DNA from: Clostridium paridis
GTDB taxonomy: Bacteria; Bacillota; Clostridia; Clostridiales; Clostridiaceae
Direction of reading: 5' to 3'
Length of the DNA: 64,000 nucleotides
NCBI RefSeq assembly: GCF_016765615.1
Contig: NZ_JAESWA010000015.1
Location: 1 to 64,000 of the forward strand
Positions within the stretch are counted from its first letter, which is position 1; every line of letters starts with the position of its first letter. This document shows, in pieces, positions 51,033 to 61,709 of this stretch. The translations under genes and the position numbers were made by a program. The notes below the pieces were generated by a model. That model was not told the origin of the DNA and did no database searches. It saw nothing but the letters and a program-made list of their open reading frames with translations.

Positions 51033-53663
51033 ATGTTATATTCAGTGCAATTCATTAGAGCTGTAATTGAAAATATGATAAATGCTTTTTCGTATAATAA
51101 AATAATAACAGATGAACTAGGTAATGCTATAGATTATGAAATTGTTGAAGTTAATAAGGCATTTGAAAGTGCTGCAAAAATGAGACGTGAAGAGATAATA
51201 GGAAAGCGTATAAAAGAAGAAACGAAAAATAGAGGCAAGGAAAAGGCTCATTGGCTTGAATTTTATAATGATGTTTCTATTTGCGGGAAATGTAATATTA
51301 TAGAACGATATAGTGAAGTTACTAATAGGTGGTACCTAATAAATACATACTCAATAGAGAATGGATATTTTGTTTTAATATTTATAGATGTAACGGCAAT
51401 AAAGGAAAGACAATTAGAATTAGAAAAAAAGAATTCAATATTAAATAAGCAAGTTGAAGAACTTGAACTTAAAATTTCTATGGCTTTAGAAAAAGAAAAA
51501 AGACAAAAAAGAGCACAAGAAATAGGAAATCTAGGTAGCTGGGAACTGGATTTGATAACAGAAAATCTGAATGCATCGGAAGAAGCTTTTAAATTATATG
51601 GGTTAAAAGAAAACCGGGACATATTAAAATTTGAAGATTTAAATTTCTATGTTCATAAGGATGATAAAGAGAGAAAAATTAAAGCTTTTGAAGATTTGAT
51701 TTGTGGAAAAGGAAAGTATGATATTGAATATAGAATAATAAGGGAAGATACTAATGAACTTAGATATATTCATTCAATTGCAGATGTTGAAAAAGACATT
51801 AATGGAAATTCAATACGAGTTATTGGTGTAATTAATGATATTACTGATAAGGTAAATTATGAGATTGGATTAAGCAATAAAAATCAAGAATTAGAAGCGC
51901 TTTACGAACAAATTGCAGCATCAGAAGAAGAATTAACTAGACAATTACAAGAAATTCAGGATAGTAATAAACTGTTAGAATTAAGTGAAGAAAGATATAA
52001 AACTTTAGTTAATTCATCTCAAGACATGATATATAGTTGTGATATAAATGGGGTCTTTACCACTGTAAATAAGAAGTTTTGTGAGATAATAAAACGTGAT
52101 TCAAAAGATATTATTGGAAAAACTATGGCTGAAATAGTAAATAAACAAGAGAACTCAAAGAAATGGGACATAGTTATTCAAAAAGTAATAAGTTCGAAGG
52201 AAACAATAATCACAGAAAATAAATTTATAGCTCAAAATGGTAGAACACGGTACTTTAATGTTACTTTATGCCCAATATTTGATGGTAAAGGAAATGTTAT
52301 AGGAGTTACGGGAACAAATCATGATATAACTACGCTAAAAGAACATGAGTTAACAATTTCTTATATGGCATATCACGACAATTTAACCAATTTACCTAAT
52401 AGAAATCTTTTCTTAGACAAATTAAAAGAGGCAATTTCAGATTCAAATGTAAATAACACTAAAGTTGCAGTATTATTCTTAGATGTTGATAATTTTAAAA
52501 AAGTTAATGATGCTTTAGGTCATTCAGTTGGCGATGAATTACTATTACTTACAACTCAAAGATTAAATGAATGTGTAAATGAGAAGAATTTAATTGCTAG
52601 ACTTGGTGGAGATGAATTTTCAATTCTTTTTGAAAATATTAATAAGGTTACTGATATTATTGAAATAGTGGAAAATATTAACAACTTATTTGTTGATGAT
52701 TTTAATATTAATGAGAATTTCATTAACTTAAGTGCAAGCATCGGAATCTCAGTTTATCCAGATGATGGACAAACCGCTGAAGACTTAATGAAAAATTCTG
52801 AAACTGCTATGTATAGAGCTAAGGAATTAGGCAAGAATACCTATCAGATTTTCAATGTAAATATGAAAGAGGAATTAATTAAGAAAATAAGTATTGAAGG
52901 TATGATAAGAAATGGATTAAAGAAGAAAGAATTTCTTTTATACTATCAACCGCAATATCAAGCAAAAACAAGAAAATTAAGAGGATTTGAAGCATTAATA
53001 AGGTGGGACAATCCCGCGGTTGGGTTTTTAAGTCCATTAGAATTTATACCAATTGCTGAGGAAACTGGATTAATTGTTCAACTAGGTGAATGGGTACTGA
53101 ATACTGCAGCTGAAATGTATAAAAAGATAAAAGACATGTATGGAATTGAAGTAATAATGAGTGTAAATATCTCTCCTATTCAGCTAAGACAGAAGAATTT
53201 TGTTAATTTAGTTTTAGGTGTAATTGATAGACTTAAAATAAAACCAGAAAATATAGAACTAGAAATTACAGAAAGCGTATTTATTGATAACTTTGACAAT
53301 AGTATTGAAACATTAAAGAGACTACGGAATTATGGAATAAGAATAGCACTTGATGATTTTGGAACAGGGTATTCTTCACTAAGCTACTTGAAAAAGTTAC
53401 CTATTAGTATTTTAAAAATAGATAAATCTTTTGTAAATGAGATTGATGAAAACAATAAAGAAGTAATACTTACTGATTCAATAATTTCTCTAGTTCACAA
53501 GCTTAATATAGAAACAATTGCAGAGGGTGTAGAAGATGAATATCAGCTTAAATACTTAGAAAAGGCAGAATGTGATAATTTTCAAGGATACTATTTAGGA
53601 AAGCCTATGCCTGAGGAAATGATAGAAAAAGTGATAAAATTTAAAGAAATTAATAAAAAATAG
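51033..53663 (+). CDS. PAS-GGDEF-EAL c-di-GMP turnover protein
   Basis: The 876-residue protein has an N-terminal PAS-like region, a PAS_3 domain (about 170-275), a coiled coil, a third PAS (about 325-440), GGDEF (about 445-605, intact LGGDEFS) and EAL (about 615-870, intact GFEALIRW). No membrane segment is clear, so it is a cytoplasmic sensor. Both catalytic signatures look intact, so it could make and break c-di-GMP; which dominates cannot be read. The ATG at 51033 was preferred to the adjacent TTG. Ribosome binding site AAAGTAGG. Confidence 0.9.
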   Translation: MLYSVQFIRAVIENMINAFSYNKIITDELGNAIDYEIVEVNKAFESAAKMRREEIIGKRIKEETKNRGKEKAHWLEFYNDVSICGKCNIIERYSEVTNRWYLINTYSIENGYFVLIFIDVTAIKERQLELEKKNSILNKQVEELELKISMALEKEKRQKRAQEIGNLGSWELDLITENLNASEEAFKLYGLKENRDILKFEDLNFYVHKDDKERKIKAFEDLICGKGKYDIEYRIIREDTNELRYIHSIADVEKDINGNSIRVIGVINDITDKVNYEIGLSNKNQELEALYEQIAASEEELTRQLQEIQDSNKLLELSEERYKTLVNSSQDMIYSCDINGVFTTVNKKFCEIIKRDSKDIIGKTMAEIVNKQENSKKWDIVIQKVISSKETIITENKFIAQNGRTRYFNVTLCPIFDGKGNVIGVTGTNHDITTLKEHELTISYMAYHDNLTNLPNRNLFLDKLKEAISDSNVNNTKVAVLFLDVDNFKKVNDALGHSVGDELLLLTTQRLNECVNEKNLIARLGGDEFSILFENINKVTDIIEIVENINNLFVDDFNINENFINLSASIGISVYPDDGQTAEDLMKNSETAMYRAKELGKNTYQIFNVNMKEELIKKISIEGMIRNGLKKKEFLLYYQPQYQAKTRKLRGFEALIRWDNPAVGFLSPLEFIPIAEETGLIVQLGEWVLNTAAEMYKKIKDMYGIEVIMSVNISPIQLRQKNFVNLVLGVIDRLKIKPENIELEITESVFIDNFDNSIETLKRLRNYGIRIALDDFGTGYSSLSYLKKLPISILKIDKSFVNEIDENNKEVILTDSIISLVHKLNIETIAEGVEDEYQLKYLEKAECDNFQGYYLGKPMPEEMIEKVIKFKEINKK

Positions 53664-53767
53664 ATAATATATGCTATAATTAGATTTATTGAATTATACT
53701 ATAGATTTAGAAAAAGAAAAGCTTAAGTTTAAGTTTTCTTAATTGGGGTACTTAGGAGGTAAGAGAA

Positions 53768-55480
53768 GTGAAAGTTATCAAGAATTTGTCAATTAGATTA
53801 AAACTAATAATTACATTTGTTGTTATAGTTTTAATGATGTTAGCAGTAGGGATTATAGGTAATTATGGGGTTAGTACTATATCTAGCAATGCAGATAATA
53901 TGTACAATGTGAATTTAAGAAGTGTAGATACTATTCATTCAATTAAAGAAGATGTAACAGATATTAATGTTTATCTTCAAAATATAATTGTTTATAAGGA
54001 TGCAGCACAAACTGAAGATGCAACAAAAGCGATTGGTGACTTAGATAAAAATCTTAGAAAATCTATGGATCTTTACGGTAAAGAATTGTTAAAAAATGAA
54101 GATAAAGAGGTTTGGAAATCAATAAATCAAGATTACTTAAAATATGCCAATGCTAGGGAGCAAGTATTGAATTTAACAAAAGAAGGAGATTATGATACAG
54201 CGACTAGTAGATTAGAAGATGTAAGTGATATAAGGAAGCAGCTTTCAGATAATTTAGAAAAGATAATTACTAAAAATCAAAATGATGCAAAAGTACAAGC
54301 ATCCTCAAATGCTTCAACTAAAAGTGGAGTAATAATAAAAATGTACCTTATAATAGGGGCTGGCTTTATAATATCTCTAGCACTTGCAACAATATTATCA
54401 ATTTACATAATAAAGGTAATAAGACAAGGTTTGAATTTTGCTAAAGCTCTATCAGAAGGAGATTTAACATATTCATTAGAAATAGATTCGAAAGATGAAT
54501 TTGGTAAATTAATTGGAGCTTTAAATGAAGCAAGGGAAAGAATTAAGTTTATAATAAAGAAGATATCAGAACAAACACAAGAAGTTTCGGCATCAAGTGA
54601 AGAATTATCAGCAACCCTTGAAGAGATGTCAAGTACATTTGTAAATATCGAAGAAAATACAAGTAACATAGTTCAAAACATTCAAGATATAAATGCAGTA
54701 ACAGAAGAATTATCAGCAACAGTGGAAGAAGTAAATATAGGGATAACACAATTATCGAATAATTCAACAGATGCAAGTGAACAATCAGTAGAAATAAAAG
54801 ATAGATCTGAAAACATTAAAGAAAGAGGAGTAACTTCTGTTAAAGTTGCAGATAATCTATATGAGGAAAAAGAAAAAAATATCATTAAATCTATTGAGGA
54901 TGGAAAAGTTGTTAGTGAGATATCAGTAATTGCTAATTCTATAGCATCAATAGCTGAACAAACTAATCTTTTAGCTTTAAATGCGGCAATTGAGGCAGCT
55001 AGAGCAGGAGAACAAGGAAAAGGATTTGCTGTTGTTGCGGAAGAAGTTAGAAAGCTAGCAGAAGAATCAGCAGGTTATGTAGAAAATATTCAAAGAGTTA
55101 TTAAGAATGTTCAAGGAGCCTTTGATAATTTATCTGCAAATTCAAGAGATGTTCTTGGATTTATAGATAATAAAGTTAAAGAAGACTATAATCTTCTTGT
55201 TGAAACAGGAGAGTTATATGGTAAAGATGCTACATATGTAAGTAATCTTTCACAAAATATTGCATCAATGTCTCAACAATTAAATGCATCAACTGATGAA
55301 ATAGCAAGGGTTGTACAAAATATGGCAGAAAATATGCAAAATACAACTAATAGATCAGAAGATATTTTAACAGGTATTGATGAAACTTCAAAAGCTATAG
55401 AACAAGTTTCTATTGCAGCTCAACATCAAGCTGAAATTGCAGAAGTTCTAAGTGCATTAGTTAGTGATTTTAAAATATAA
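53768..55480 (+). CDS. Methyl-accepting chemotaxis protein
   Basis: The 570-residue receptor has membrane segments at about 12-33 and 188-212, a four-helix-bundle sensor between them (4HB_MCP type), HAMP, and a signalling domain with [23 protein letters not shown] start, with TAGGAGGT upstream. It follows a c-di-GMP turnover gene by 104 bases but a stem of AAGAAAA/TTTTCTT lies between, so co-transcription is uncertain. Confidence 0.92.
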   Translation: MKVIKNLSIRLKLIITFVVIVLMMLAVGIIGNYGVSTISSNADNMYNVNLRSVDTIHSIKEDVTDINVYLQNIIVYKDAAQTEDATKAIGDLDKNLRKSMDLYGKELLKNEDKEVWKSINQDYLKYANAREQVLNLTKEGDYDTATSRLEDVSDIRKQLSDNLEKIITKNQNDAKVQASSNASTKSGVIIKMYLIIGAGFIISLALATILSIYIIKVIRQGLNFAKALSEGDLTYSLEIDSKDEFGKLIGALNEARERIKFIIKKISEQTQEVSASSEELSATLEEMSSTFVNIEENTSNIVQNIQDINAVTEELSATVEEVNIGITQLSNNSTDASEQSVEIKDRSENIKERGVTSVKVADNLYEEKEKNIIKSIEDGKVVSEISVIANSIASIAEQTNLLALNAAIEAARAGEQGKGFAVVAEEVRKLAEESAGYVENIQRVIKNVQGAFDNLSANSRDVLGFIDNKVKEDYNLLVETGELYGKDATYVSNLSQNIASMSQQLNASTDEIARVVQNMAENMQNTTNRSEDILTGIDETSKAIEQVSIAAQHQAEIAEVLSALVSDFKI

Positions 55481-55489
55481 GATATTACA

Positions 55490-55525
55490 AAGGGCTATAT
55501 CAAATTTTTGATATAGTTCTTTTTA
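55490..55525 (+). terminator. Terminator after the chemoreceptor gene
   Basis: The stem GGGCTATATCAAA/TTTGATATAGTTC with G-U pairs, then CTTTTT. Confidence 0.8.
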
Positions 55526-55532
55526 ACTAAAA

Positions 55533-55851
55533 AGAACAGATTAGATAACTAACACTATTATAAATAACTTATTATCTATATTTAATCTATAGACTAAATA
55601 TAAACAAATCACTACCTGTAATAATGCTTCGTTCCACCATATAAGATATTTACATAACTTTAAAAAACCTTATGGCTTAGTAAAATCACTACAACACCGA
55701 ATATGATGTGAGCTAGACTCTATAGAATAAGTTGGAATATCATAGTGATAGAAAGACTTCAACCACTATAACACTTTTCCTAACTCTATAAAATCCATAA
55801 CTTCTTACAAATCATAATAAGAATTGTAAGGTGGCTTATCTAATCTGTTCT
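55533..55851. mobile_element. MITE-like element with 16-bp terminal inverted repeats
   Basis: AGAACAGATTAGATAA (55533-55548) recurs as its exact reverse complement at 55836-55851, bounding 319 bp without an ORF. The interior holds a perfect 7-bp hairpin CTTACAA/TTGTAAG (55804-55830) and further weak pairings such as ATAGTG/CACTAT. The size and structure fit a non-autonomous MITE. No target-site duplication could be confirmed. A large structured RNA is the alternative. Confidence 0.5.
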
Positions 55852-55980
55852 CTGATATTATGTTACCCAAAATAAGCTGAAGTATACTATGGAAAATATT
55901 TCAATAAAATAAATTTATAACTGTACAACAGATTAAACATAAAGCATAATTATTACAGAACATTTTTTAGGGGGACTAAA

Positions 55981-57282
55981 ATGAAAAGATCATATGATTT
56001 TTATAAGTGGAGAATATGGATAATTCTTTCACTAACTTTTGTTATGTCATTATTTCATAGAAGTGCATTAGGAGTAGTATCAGATGATATTTCAAGGACA
56101 TTAAATTTATCAGCTGTTCAGTTAGGAAACTTAGCTTCAATAACTTTTTATAGCTATGCTATTATGCAAATACCTGCAGGAATATTACTAGATGTGTACG
56201 GATATAAAAAAGTAAGTATTTTTGGGGTAGTTTTCACTGGCATAGGTTCAATTTTACTAGGATTTTCGGAAAGTATTTGGATGGCGTATGGAGGAAGGCT
56301 TTTAGTTGGAATAGGAACTTCAGTAATATTTATTTCAGTGTTAAAAGCTCAATCTATTTGGTTTAGTAAGGAACAATTTTCTAAAGCATCATCAAAACTA
56401 TCTTTTATAGGAAACTTAGGAGGAGTAATAGCAACATTTCCATTAGCTGCTATGGCTATAGCGCTAGGCTGGAGGAAATCCTTTTATATAATGGGATTAG
56501 CTTGTTTTTTTATTGGATTTATGGTTTATAAATATGTATATTCATCGCCTATGGATGTTGGGTTTAGCGCTGCAGGAGATGAAACTAAAGTTCAAAAAAT
56601 TAAATTAGGACTTGCATTAAAAAGAGTTGTTAGTAATAGGGCAACTTGGAGAAATTTTTTTATTTTATTTTCGTTAGTAGGCTGCACAACAGCATTAACA
56701 GGATTATGGGGAGTTTCATATTTTACATCAATTTATGGAGTAGATAAGACTACATCAGCCTTTTACATATCATTTACAATTTATGGATTGGTTGGAGGGT
56801 CAATTTTAGTGGGAAATGTAGATAGGTTTCTATCTAATCCTATTAGAACATTCCCAAGAATAAGTTTAATTGTTAACACAAGTATTTGGATATATATATT
56901 AATAATTGAAGGCGGAAAACCTCCAATAAAAGTAGTTCCATATTTGTTCTTTACAATGGGGATGTTTGCAATGGCTCATATTCTGTGCTTTACAGATATT
57001 AAGGAAAAAGTTGATAGTTTATATATAGGAATAGCTACAAGTGTTGTTAATTCTGGGGAATTTGTTGGAAGCTCAATAATAAGTATTTTAATAGGTTGCT
57101 TTTTAGACTTTAATTGGAGTGGTGAAATAAGTAATGGTGTAAAGATTTATGGGCTAGTAGAATATAAGATAGCATTTTTAATTTTTTTAGTTATTTCAAT
57201 ACTAGGCATAATTATGACTTTTATTAAAGATAAAGAAGTAAGTATAGAAGAGAACGAAATGAGTTGCATGAATGTTTCGTAA
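55981..57282 (+). CDS. Major facilitator superfamily transporter
   Basis: The 433-residue protein has about 12 membrane segments, with the MFS loop GILLDVYGYKKVS after segment 2 (a variant of the GxxxDRxGRR motif) and a GGRLLVGIGTSVIF segment 4. The substrate is not evident; the closest group by eye is the metabolite/H+ symporters and sugar-phosphate permeases. GGGGG precedes the ATG. It lies 18 bases upstream of the YdjM-like gene, so the two probably form an operon. Confidence 0.82.
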   Translation: MKRSYDFYKWRIWIILSLTFVMSLFHRSALGVVSDDISRTLNLSAVQLGNLASITFYSYAIMQIPAGILLDVYGYKKVSIFGVVFTGIGSILLGFSESIWMAYGGRLLVGIGTSVIFISVLKAQSIWFSKEQFSKASSKLSFIGNLGGVIATFPLAAMAIALGWRKSFYIMGLACFFIGFMVYKYVYSSPMDVGFSAAGDETKVQKIKLGLALKRVVSNRATWRNFFILFSLVGCTTALTGLWGVSYFTSIYGVDKTTSAFYISFTIYGLVGGSILVGNVDRFLSNPIRTFPRISLIVNTSIWIYILIIEGGKPPIKVVPYLFFTMGMFAMAHILCFTDIKEKVDSLYIGIATSVVNSGEFVGSSIISILIGCFLDFNWSGEISNGVKIYGLVEYKIAFLIFLVISILGIIMTFIKDKEVSIEENEMSCMNVS

Positions 57283-57300
57283 AGTAAAGGGGAGAAATAT

Positions 57301-57837
57301 ATGATTTTCTTTGGACATTTAGGACTAACAACTGGAGCAATGAAGATTTATGAAAAAGTGTCAAGTGAAAAATATGATATTAAAACAAAATTGGATTATA
57401 GAGTAATTTTAATTGGGTCCATATTACCAGATATTATAGATAAACCAATTGGAGCAGGTATATTTAGAGGAATATTTCATAATAGTCGAATATTTGCACA
57501 TACTTTAATTTTTTCAGTTAGCTTATTACTTCTTGGAGGTTATAAGTTGTATAAAAGTAATAAAAATAAAATATTGCTGTTAGGAATAAGTAGTAGTATA
57601 CATTTAATATTGGATAGCATGTGGTTATTTCCATCAATATTACTTTGGCCTTATTTGGGATTTAAGTTTCCAATAAGGGCAGAAGGAGATTGGTTAAAAA
57701 GTGATTTCATTAGATTAATAACTGATCCAAGTTACTTTATACCTGAATTGATAGGTTTTTGTATTATAGGATATTATTTTATACGTGTTATTAAGAGAAA
57801 AAAAATTAAGGAATTTATCTTAAAGGGTGAGTTATAG
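57301..57837 (+). CDS. YdjM/DUF457-like membrane metal-dependent hydrolase
   Basis: The 178-residue protein has several hydrophobic segments and the histidine/aspartate pattern of the DUF457 (YdjM) family: FFGHLG at the start, LPDIIDKP near 48, RIFAHTLIF near 62, and SIHLILDSMW near 100. The activity is unproven even in the family. The ATG follows AAAGGGGAG, 18 bases after the MFS stop codon. Confidence 0.78.
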   Translation: MIFFGHLGLTTGAMKIYEKVSSEKYDIKTKLDYRVILIGSILPDIIDKPIGAGIFRGIFHNSRIFAHTLIFSVSLLLLGGYKLYKSNKNKILLLGISSSIHLILDSMWLFPSILLWPYLGFKFPIRAEGDWLKSDFIRLITDPSYFIPELIGFCIIGYYFIRVIKRKKIKEFILKGEL

Positions 57838-57881
57838 TGATAAGGTTCCAAGAATAAACAAGTTCTATTATAATTTACTAA

Positions 57882-57918
57882 GAGGCTGTAAGAATAGTAA
57901 GGTTATTCTTACAGCTTC
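57882..57918. terminator. Terminator between the YdjM-like gene and deoC
   Basis: A 15-bp stem GAGGCTGTAAGAATA/TATTCTTACAGCTTC with one G-U pair between convergent genes. Confidence 0.75.
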
Positions 57919-57925
57919 AAGATAT

Positions 57926-58615
57926 TTATACATTAAATTTAGTTTTAAATTCCTCTATAATTTCGATTCCAGCACTGGTTCCTAATCTTTCAGCTCCAGC
58001 TTCTATAAACTGTAATGCTGTTTCTAGATTTCGGATACCTCCAGCAGCTTTTACTTTAACATTATTCTTAACTATAGATTTCATAAGTTTTACATCTTCT
58101 AATGTAGCTCCAGATGTACCAAAGCCTGTAGAAGTCTTAATAAAGTCAGGTTTTACTTTTAGAGATATTTCACAAAGTTTTATTATTTCATCTTTTGTAA
58201 GATAACAATTTTCAAAAATAACTTTTGATATTACATTATTTTCTCTGCAAATTGAAACGATATTTTCCATTTCAGTAGTTATATAGTCATAATTTCCATT
58301 CTTAAGTTCAACAATATTTATAACATAATCTATTTCATCGGCGCCTTTTTTAATAGCATCCTTAGTTTCGAAGATTTTGCATTCAATGGTAGTTTGTCCT
58401 AGTGGAAATCCAATAGCAGCACCTACATGTACTGGTGAGTTTTCTAAGTAGCTGCAACATAACTCTGTAGCAGAAGGATTTATGGCTACCATTTTAAAGT
58501 TGTATTTATTACTGTCCTCACAAAGTTTTTTAAAATCATTATTAGTTACGTAAGGTTTTAAAAGAGTTTGGTCAATCATATTAGCTAAATCGTTTACTGA
58601 TAAGTTTACATTCAA
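57926..58615 (-). CDS. deoC: Deoxyribose-phosphate aldolase
   Basis: The 229-residue protein has the class I aldolase features of Deo[19 protein letters not shown], the Schiff-base Lys in DFIKTSTGF and the second Lys in VKAAGGIR. It splits 2-deoxyribose-5-phosphate into glyceraldehyde-3-phosphate and acetaldehyde. The start is TTG at 58615, seven bases after AGGAGGT; the ATG just after it is out of frame. No other deo gene is nearby. Confidence 0.93.
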   Translation of the reverse strand: MNVNLSVNDLANMIDQTLLKPYVTNNDFKKLCEDSNKYNFKMVAINPSATELCCSYLENSPVHVGAAIGFPLGQTTIECKIFETKDAIKKGADEIDYVINIVELKNGNYDYITTEMENIVSICRENNVISKVIFENCYLTKDEIIKLCEISLKVKPDFIKTSTGFGTSGATLEDVKLMKSIVKNNVKVKAAGGIRNLETALQFIEAGAERLGTSAGIEIIEEFKTKFNV

Positions 58616-58710
58616 TTCAAATACCTCCTATAATTGCTAAAGTTATATATATATTTTATCACATAAAATATATAATGATTTATAAAGTAGACACATAATT
58701 TTTATTAGGT

Positions 58711-58745
58711 AAAAAAACAGAAGCCATAATATATTTATGCTTCTG
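58711..58745 (-). terminator. Terminator of the gatCAB operon
   Basis: The stem CAGAAGCATAA/TTATGGCTTCTG (minus strand), with one bulge, reads into TTTTTTT. It lies 11 bases after the gatB stop codon. Confidence 0.85.
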
Positions 58746-58756
58746 CAAATATGATG

Positions 58757-60211
58757 CTATTTACATCTTTCTTTTAATTTTATATAAAGCATTTCTTTCG
58801 CTAGCTTTGGGTTTGCTTTCCCTTTAGAAAGTTTCATTACTTGCCCCATCAAAAAACCAGAAGCCTGAGTTTTACCTGAAGTAAAGTCTGATATTGATTG
58901 GGGATTGGTATCTAGAACTTCAGTAATTATCTGTTCTAATTCATAAGTATTACTAATTTGAAATAAGCCTTTAGAATTAACTATTTCAGTTGCTGACATA
59001 CCAGTTTTAAATATTTCATCTAATACATCTCTTCCAGTAGTAGAACTTATCTTACCATCTTCTATAAGCTTAATTAAATCATATAGAGCTTTAGGAGTAA
59101 CTTTTATTGAAGTAAATAAATCTGCTTCATCATCTACTTCTTTTAATAATCTTAACATATCGCCAAGAATCCAATTAGCAGCAGTTTTTGAATTAGTGCC
59201 AAGAGCAACAGTTTCCTCATAAAAAGAAGCTAACTCTTTGTTGTCTAATATTATATCAATTTCTCTTTCTGTTAAGCCATACTCACTAATAAATCTTGTT
59301 TTCTTTTCTCTAGGCATTTCAGGTATAGAGCGTTTAATTGAATTAATTTGTTCTTGAGTAATTATTATAGGAAGTAAATCAGGCTCTGGGAAAAATCTAT
59401 AATCATGAGCATCTTCCTTGCTTCTCATAGGTATAGTTTCACCTCTAGTACTATCCCACCTTCTAGTTTCTTGTTTTATCTCAAGTTGTTCACCTAAAGA
59501 GTATAATGCATTCTGACGTTTTTCTTCTTTTTCAAGAGCCTTTTGAAGTTCTTTAAAAGAGTTAATATTTTTAATTTCTACTTTTGTATTTAATGCAGTA
59601 TCACCAAGTTTTCTTATGGAAATGTTAGCATCACATCTCATAGATCCTTGCTCCATTCTGCAGTCAGATATTTCTCCATATTGAAGAATACTTCTAAGTT
59701 CCTTTAAGAATATAACAGCTTCTTCAGGAGAACGAAAATCTGGCTCAGTTACTATTTCAATTAAAGGAATACCTACGCGGTTGTAATCTATTAATGAGAC
59801 TCCGTCAGCTTCTAAGTGAACTAGCTTTCCAGCATCTTCTTCAATATGAATTCTATTTAATTTTATTTTTTTAGTTTTTCCATTTATGCTTATTTCTACA
59901 TATCCACCGGAGCAAATAGGAATATCAAATTGTGATATTTGATAGGCTTTAGGCAAATCAGGGTAGAAGTAATTCTTTCTATCCATTTTACTTAATTTAT
60001 TAATTTCACAGTTTAATGAGATTCCAGCTTTAATTGCTAATTTTATAACTTCTTCATTAAGAACAGGAAGAGTGCCCGGAATACCAAGACATATAGGGCA
60101 AGTATTATGGTTGGGTTCTGCACCAAACTCAGTAGAGCAAGAACAGAAGATTTTAGATTTGGTTTTTAATTCAGCATGTATTTCAAGGCCGATGATTGTT
60201 TCTAAACTCAT
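58757..60211 (-). CDS. gatB: Asp-tRNA(Asn)/Glu-tRNA(Gln) amidotransferase subunit B
   Basis: The 484-residue protein has the GatB cradle (ETIIGLEIHAELKTKSKIFC, then FGAEPNHNTCPICLGIPG) and the C-terminal YqeY-like tail domain ending in ASGFLMGQVMKLSKGKANP. GatB binds the misacylated tRNA and activates its side chain with ATP. The start chosen is the ATG at 60211 after GAAAGGAAG; the longer frame would include 13 unsupported residues. It follows gatA by 25 bases. Confidence 0.96.
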   Translation of the reverse strand: MSLETIIGLEIHAELKTKSKIFCSCSTEFGAEPNHNTCPICLGIPGTLPVLNEEVIKLAIKAGISLNCEINKLSKMDRKNYFYPDLPKAYQISQFDIPICSGGYVEISINGKTKKIKLNRIHIEEDAGKLVHLEADGVSLIDYNRVGIPLIEIVTEPDFRSPEEAVIFLKELRSILQYGEISDCRMEQGSMRCDANISIRKLGDTALNTKVEIKNINSFKELQKALEKEEKRQNALYSLGEQLEIKQETRRWDSTRGETIPMRSKEDAHDYRFFPEPDLLPIIITQEQINSIKRSIPEMPREKKTRFISEYGLTEREIDIILDNKELASFYEETVALGTNSKTAANWILGDMLRLLKEVDDEADLFTSIKVTPKALYDLIKLIEDGKISSTTGRDVLDEIFKTGMSATEIVNSKGLFQISNTYELEQIITEVLDTNPQSISDFTSGKTQASGFLMGQVMKLSKGKANPKLAKEMLYIKLKERCK

Positions 60212-60236
60212 AAATGATTCTTCCTTTCTTCGTAAG

Positions 60237-61697
60237 CTAAATTGGTGCAAGGGTAGAAATTTTTAATTCTTGCTCTAAAGCATAAGCTATCTTAAGTATT
60301 TTTTCCTCACTGTAATGAGGACCAATTATTTGCATACCAATTGGTAGTCCATCATTACTTATTCCAGAAGGGATTGAAATTGCAGGTAAACCAGCAATAT
60401 TAATGTTAACATTATATATATCACTTAAATACATTGATAATGGGTCTTGAATCTTATCACCGAGCTTAAATGCCAAAGTTGGAGATACAGGACTTAGAAT
60501 AACATCATAGTTCTCAAAAACTTTCTTAAACTCTTCTTCAATTTTCATTTTAAGTTGTTGAGCTCTTTTGTAATAAGTTTCATAATAACCAGAAGAAAGT
60601 GCATATGTTCCAAGCATTATTCTTCTTTTTACTTCTGGACCAAAAGCCTCAGTTCTACTTCTCTCAATTAAATCGTGAGTGTTAGTAAATTCTTTTGGTC
60701 TATAACCATATCTAATACCATCAAATCTAGCAAGGTTTGAGCTTGCTTCAGCTGAAGAAATAACATAATATGCTGATAAGCCTTCTTCAGTAATAGGTAG
60801 TGAAATTTCTTCAATTACTGCGCCTAAATTTTTTAGTTTCTCAATTGCATTAAAAATTGAATCCTTTATTTCTTTATCAAGTCCATTTCCGAAGAACTCC
60901 TTCGGAATTCCTATTTTCATTTCTTTTATACCAGATCCGATTGAAGACAAATAGTCTTTTTGTATTTTCTCCTTACAAGTAGTGGAGTCTAATGGATCAT
61001 CTCCTTGAATTACTTCTAAAGTTAATGCAGCATCTTTAACTGATTTTGTTAATGGCCCTATTTGATCAAGGGAAGAGCTAAAGGCAATAAGTCCATATCT
61101 AGAAACTAATCCGTAAGTAGGTTTAAATCCAACTACACCACAAAATGAAGCAGGCTGCCTAATAGAACCACCAGTATCTGAACCAATTGAGAGAGTAGCT
61201 AAACCAGCAGCAACAGCTGCAGACGAACCACCAGAAGAACCTCCAGGGACTCTCAAAAGATTCCAAGGATTTTTAGTTACTGCAAAAGCAGAATTTTCAG
61301 TAGAAGAACCCATAGCAAATTCATCCATATTTGTTTTGCCAATTAGTATTGCATCTTCTTCTAATAGCCTTTTGACTATGGTAGCGTCATAAGGGGGAAC
61401 AAAATCTTCTAGCATTCTCGAAGCACAAGTAGTAGTTACTCCATCTGTACAGATATTATCTTTTATAGCAATAGGAACACCTACAAGTTTTCCAGTAGGG
61501 ATGCCAGTTCTAATTTTTTCATCAATAGTTATTGCTTGAACAATTGCGCCCTCTTCACATAGATTTAGATATGCATGAACCTTTGGTTCCACAACTTTAA
61601 TTCTTTCAAAAAGTGAAGTAATAACTTCTTCACAAGAAAAAAGTTTTTCTTTAATTCCTTTAATTATTTCAGTTGCTTCCATTGTTTCGATATTCAT
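60237..61697 (-). CDS. gatA: Asp-tRNA(Asn)/Glu-tRNA(Gln) amidotransferase subunit A
   Basis: The 486-residue protein is an amidase-signature enzyme with the Ser-cisSer-Lys triad: Lys in AIKDNI, and the GGSSGGSSAAVAAG and GSDTGGSIRQPA motifs. It supplies ammonia from glutamine to GatB. The start chosen is the ATG at 61697 after AGGTGGTTGAAAGT; the GTG four codons earlier lies within the ribosome binding site. It follows gatC by 12 bases. Confidence 0.96.
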   Translation of the reverse strand: MNIETMEATEIIKGIKEKLFSCEEVITSLFERIKVVEPKVHAYLNLCEEGAIVQAITIDEKIRTGIPTGKLVGVPIAIKDNICTDGVTTTCASRMLEDFVPPYDATIVKRLLEEDAILIGKTNMDEFAMGSSTENSAFAVTKNPWNLLRVPGGSSGGSSAAVAAGLATLSIGSDTGGSIRQPASFCGVVGFKPTYGLVSRYGLIAFSSSLDQIGPLTKSVKDAALTLEVIQGDDPLDSTTCKEKIQKDYLSSIGSGIKEMKIGIPKEFFGNGLDKEIKDSIFNAIEKLKNLGAVIEEISLPITEEGLSAYYVISSAEASSNLARFDGIRYGYRPKEFTNTHDLIERSRTEAFGPEVKRRIMLGTYALSSGYYETYYKRAQQLKMKIEEEFKKVFENYDVILSPVSPTLAFKLGDKIQDPLSMYLSDIYNVNINIAGLPAISIPSGISNDGLPIGMQIIGPHYSEEKILKIAYALEQELKISTLAPI

Positions 61698-61709
61698 ACT
61701 TTCAACCAC

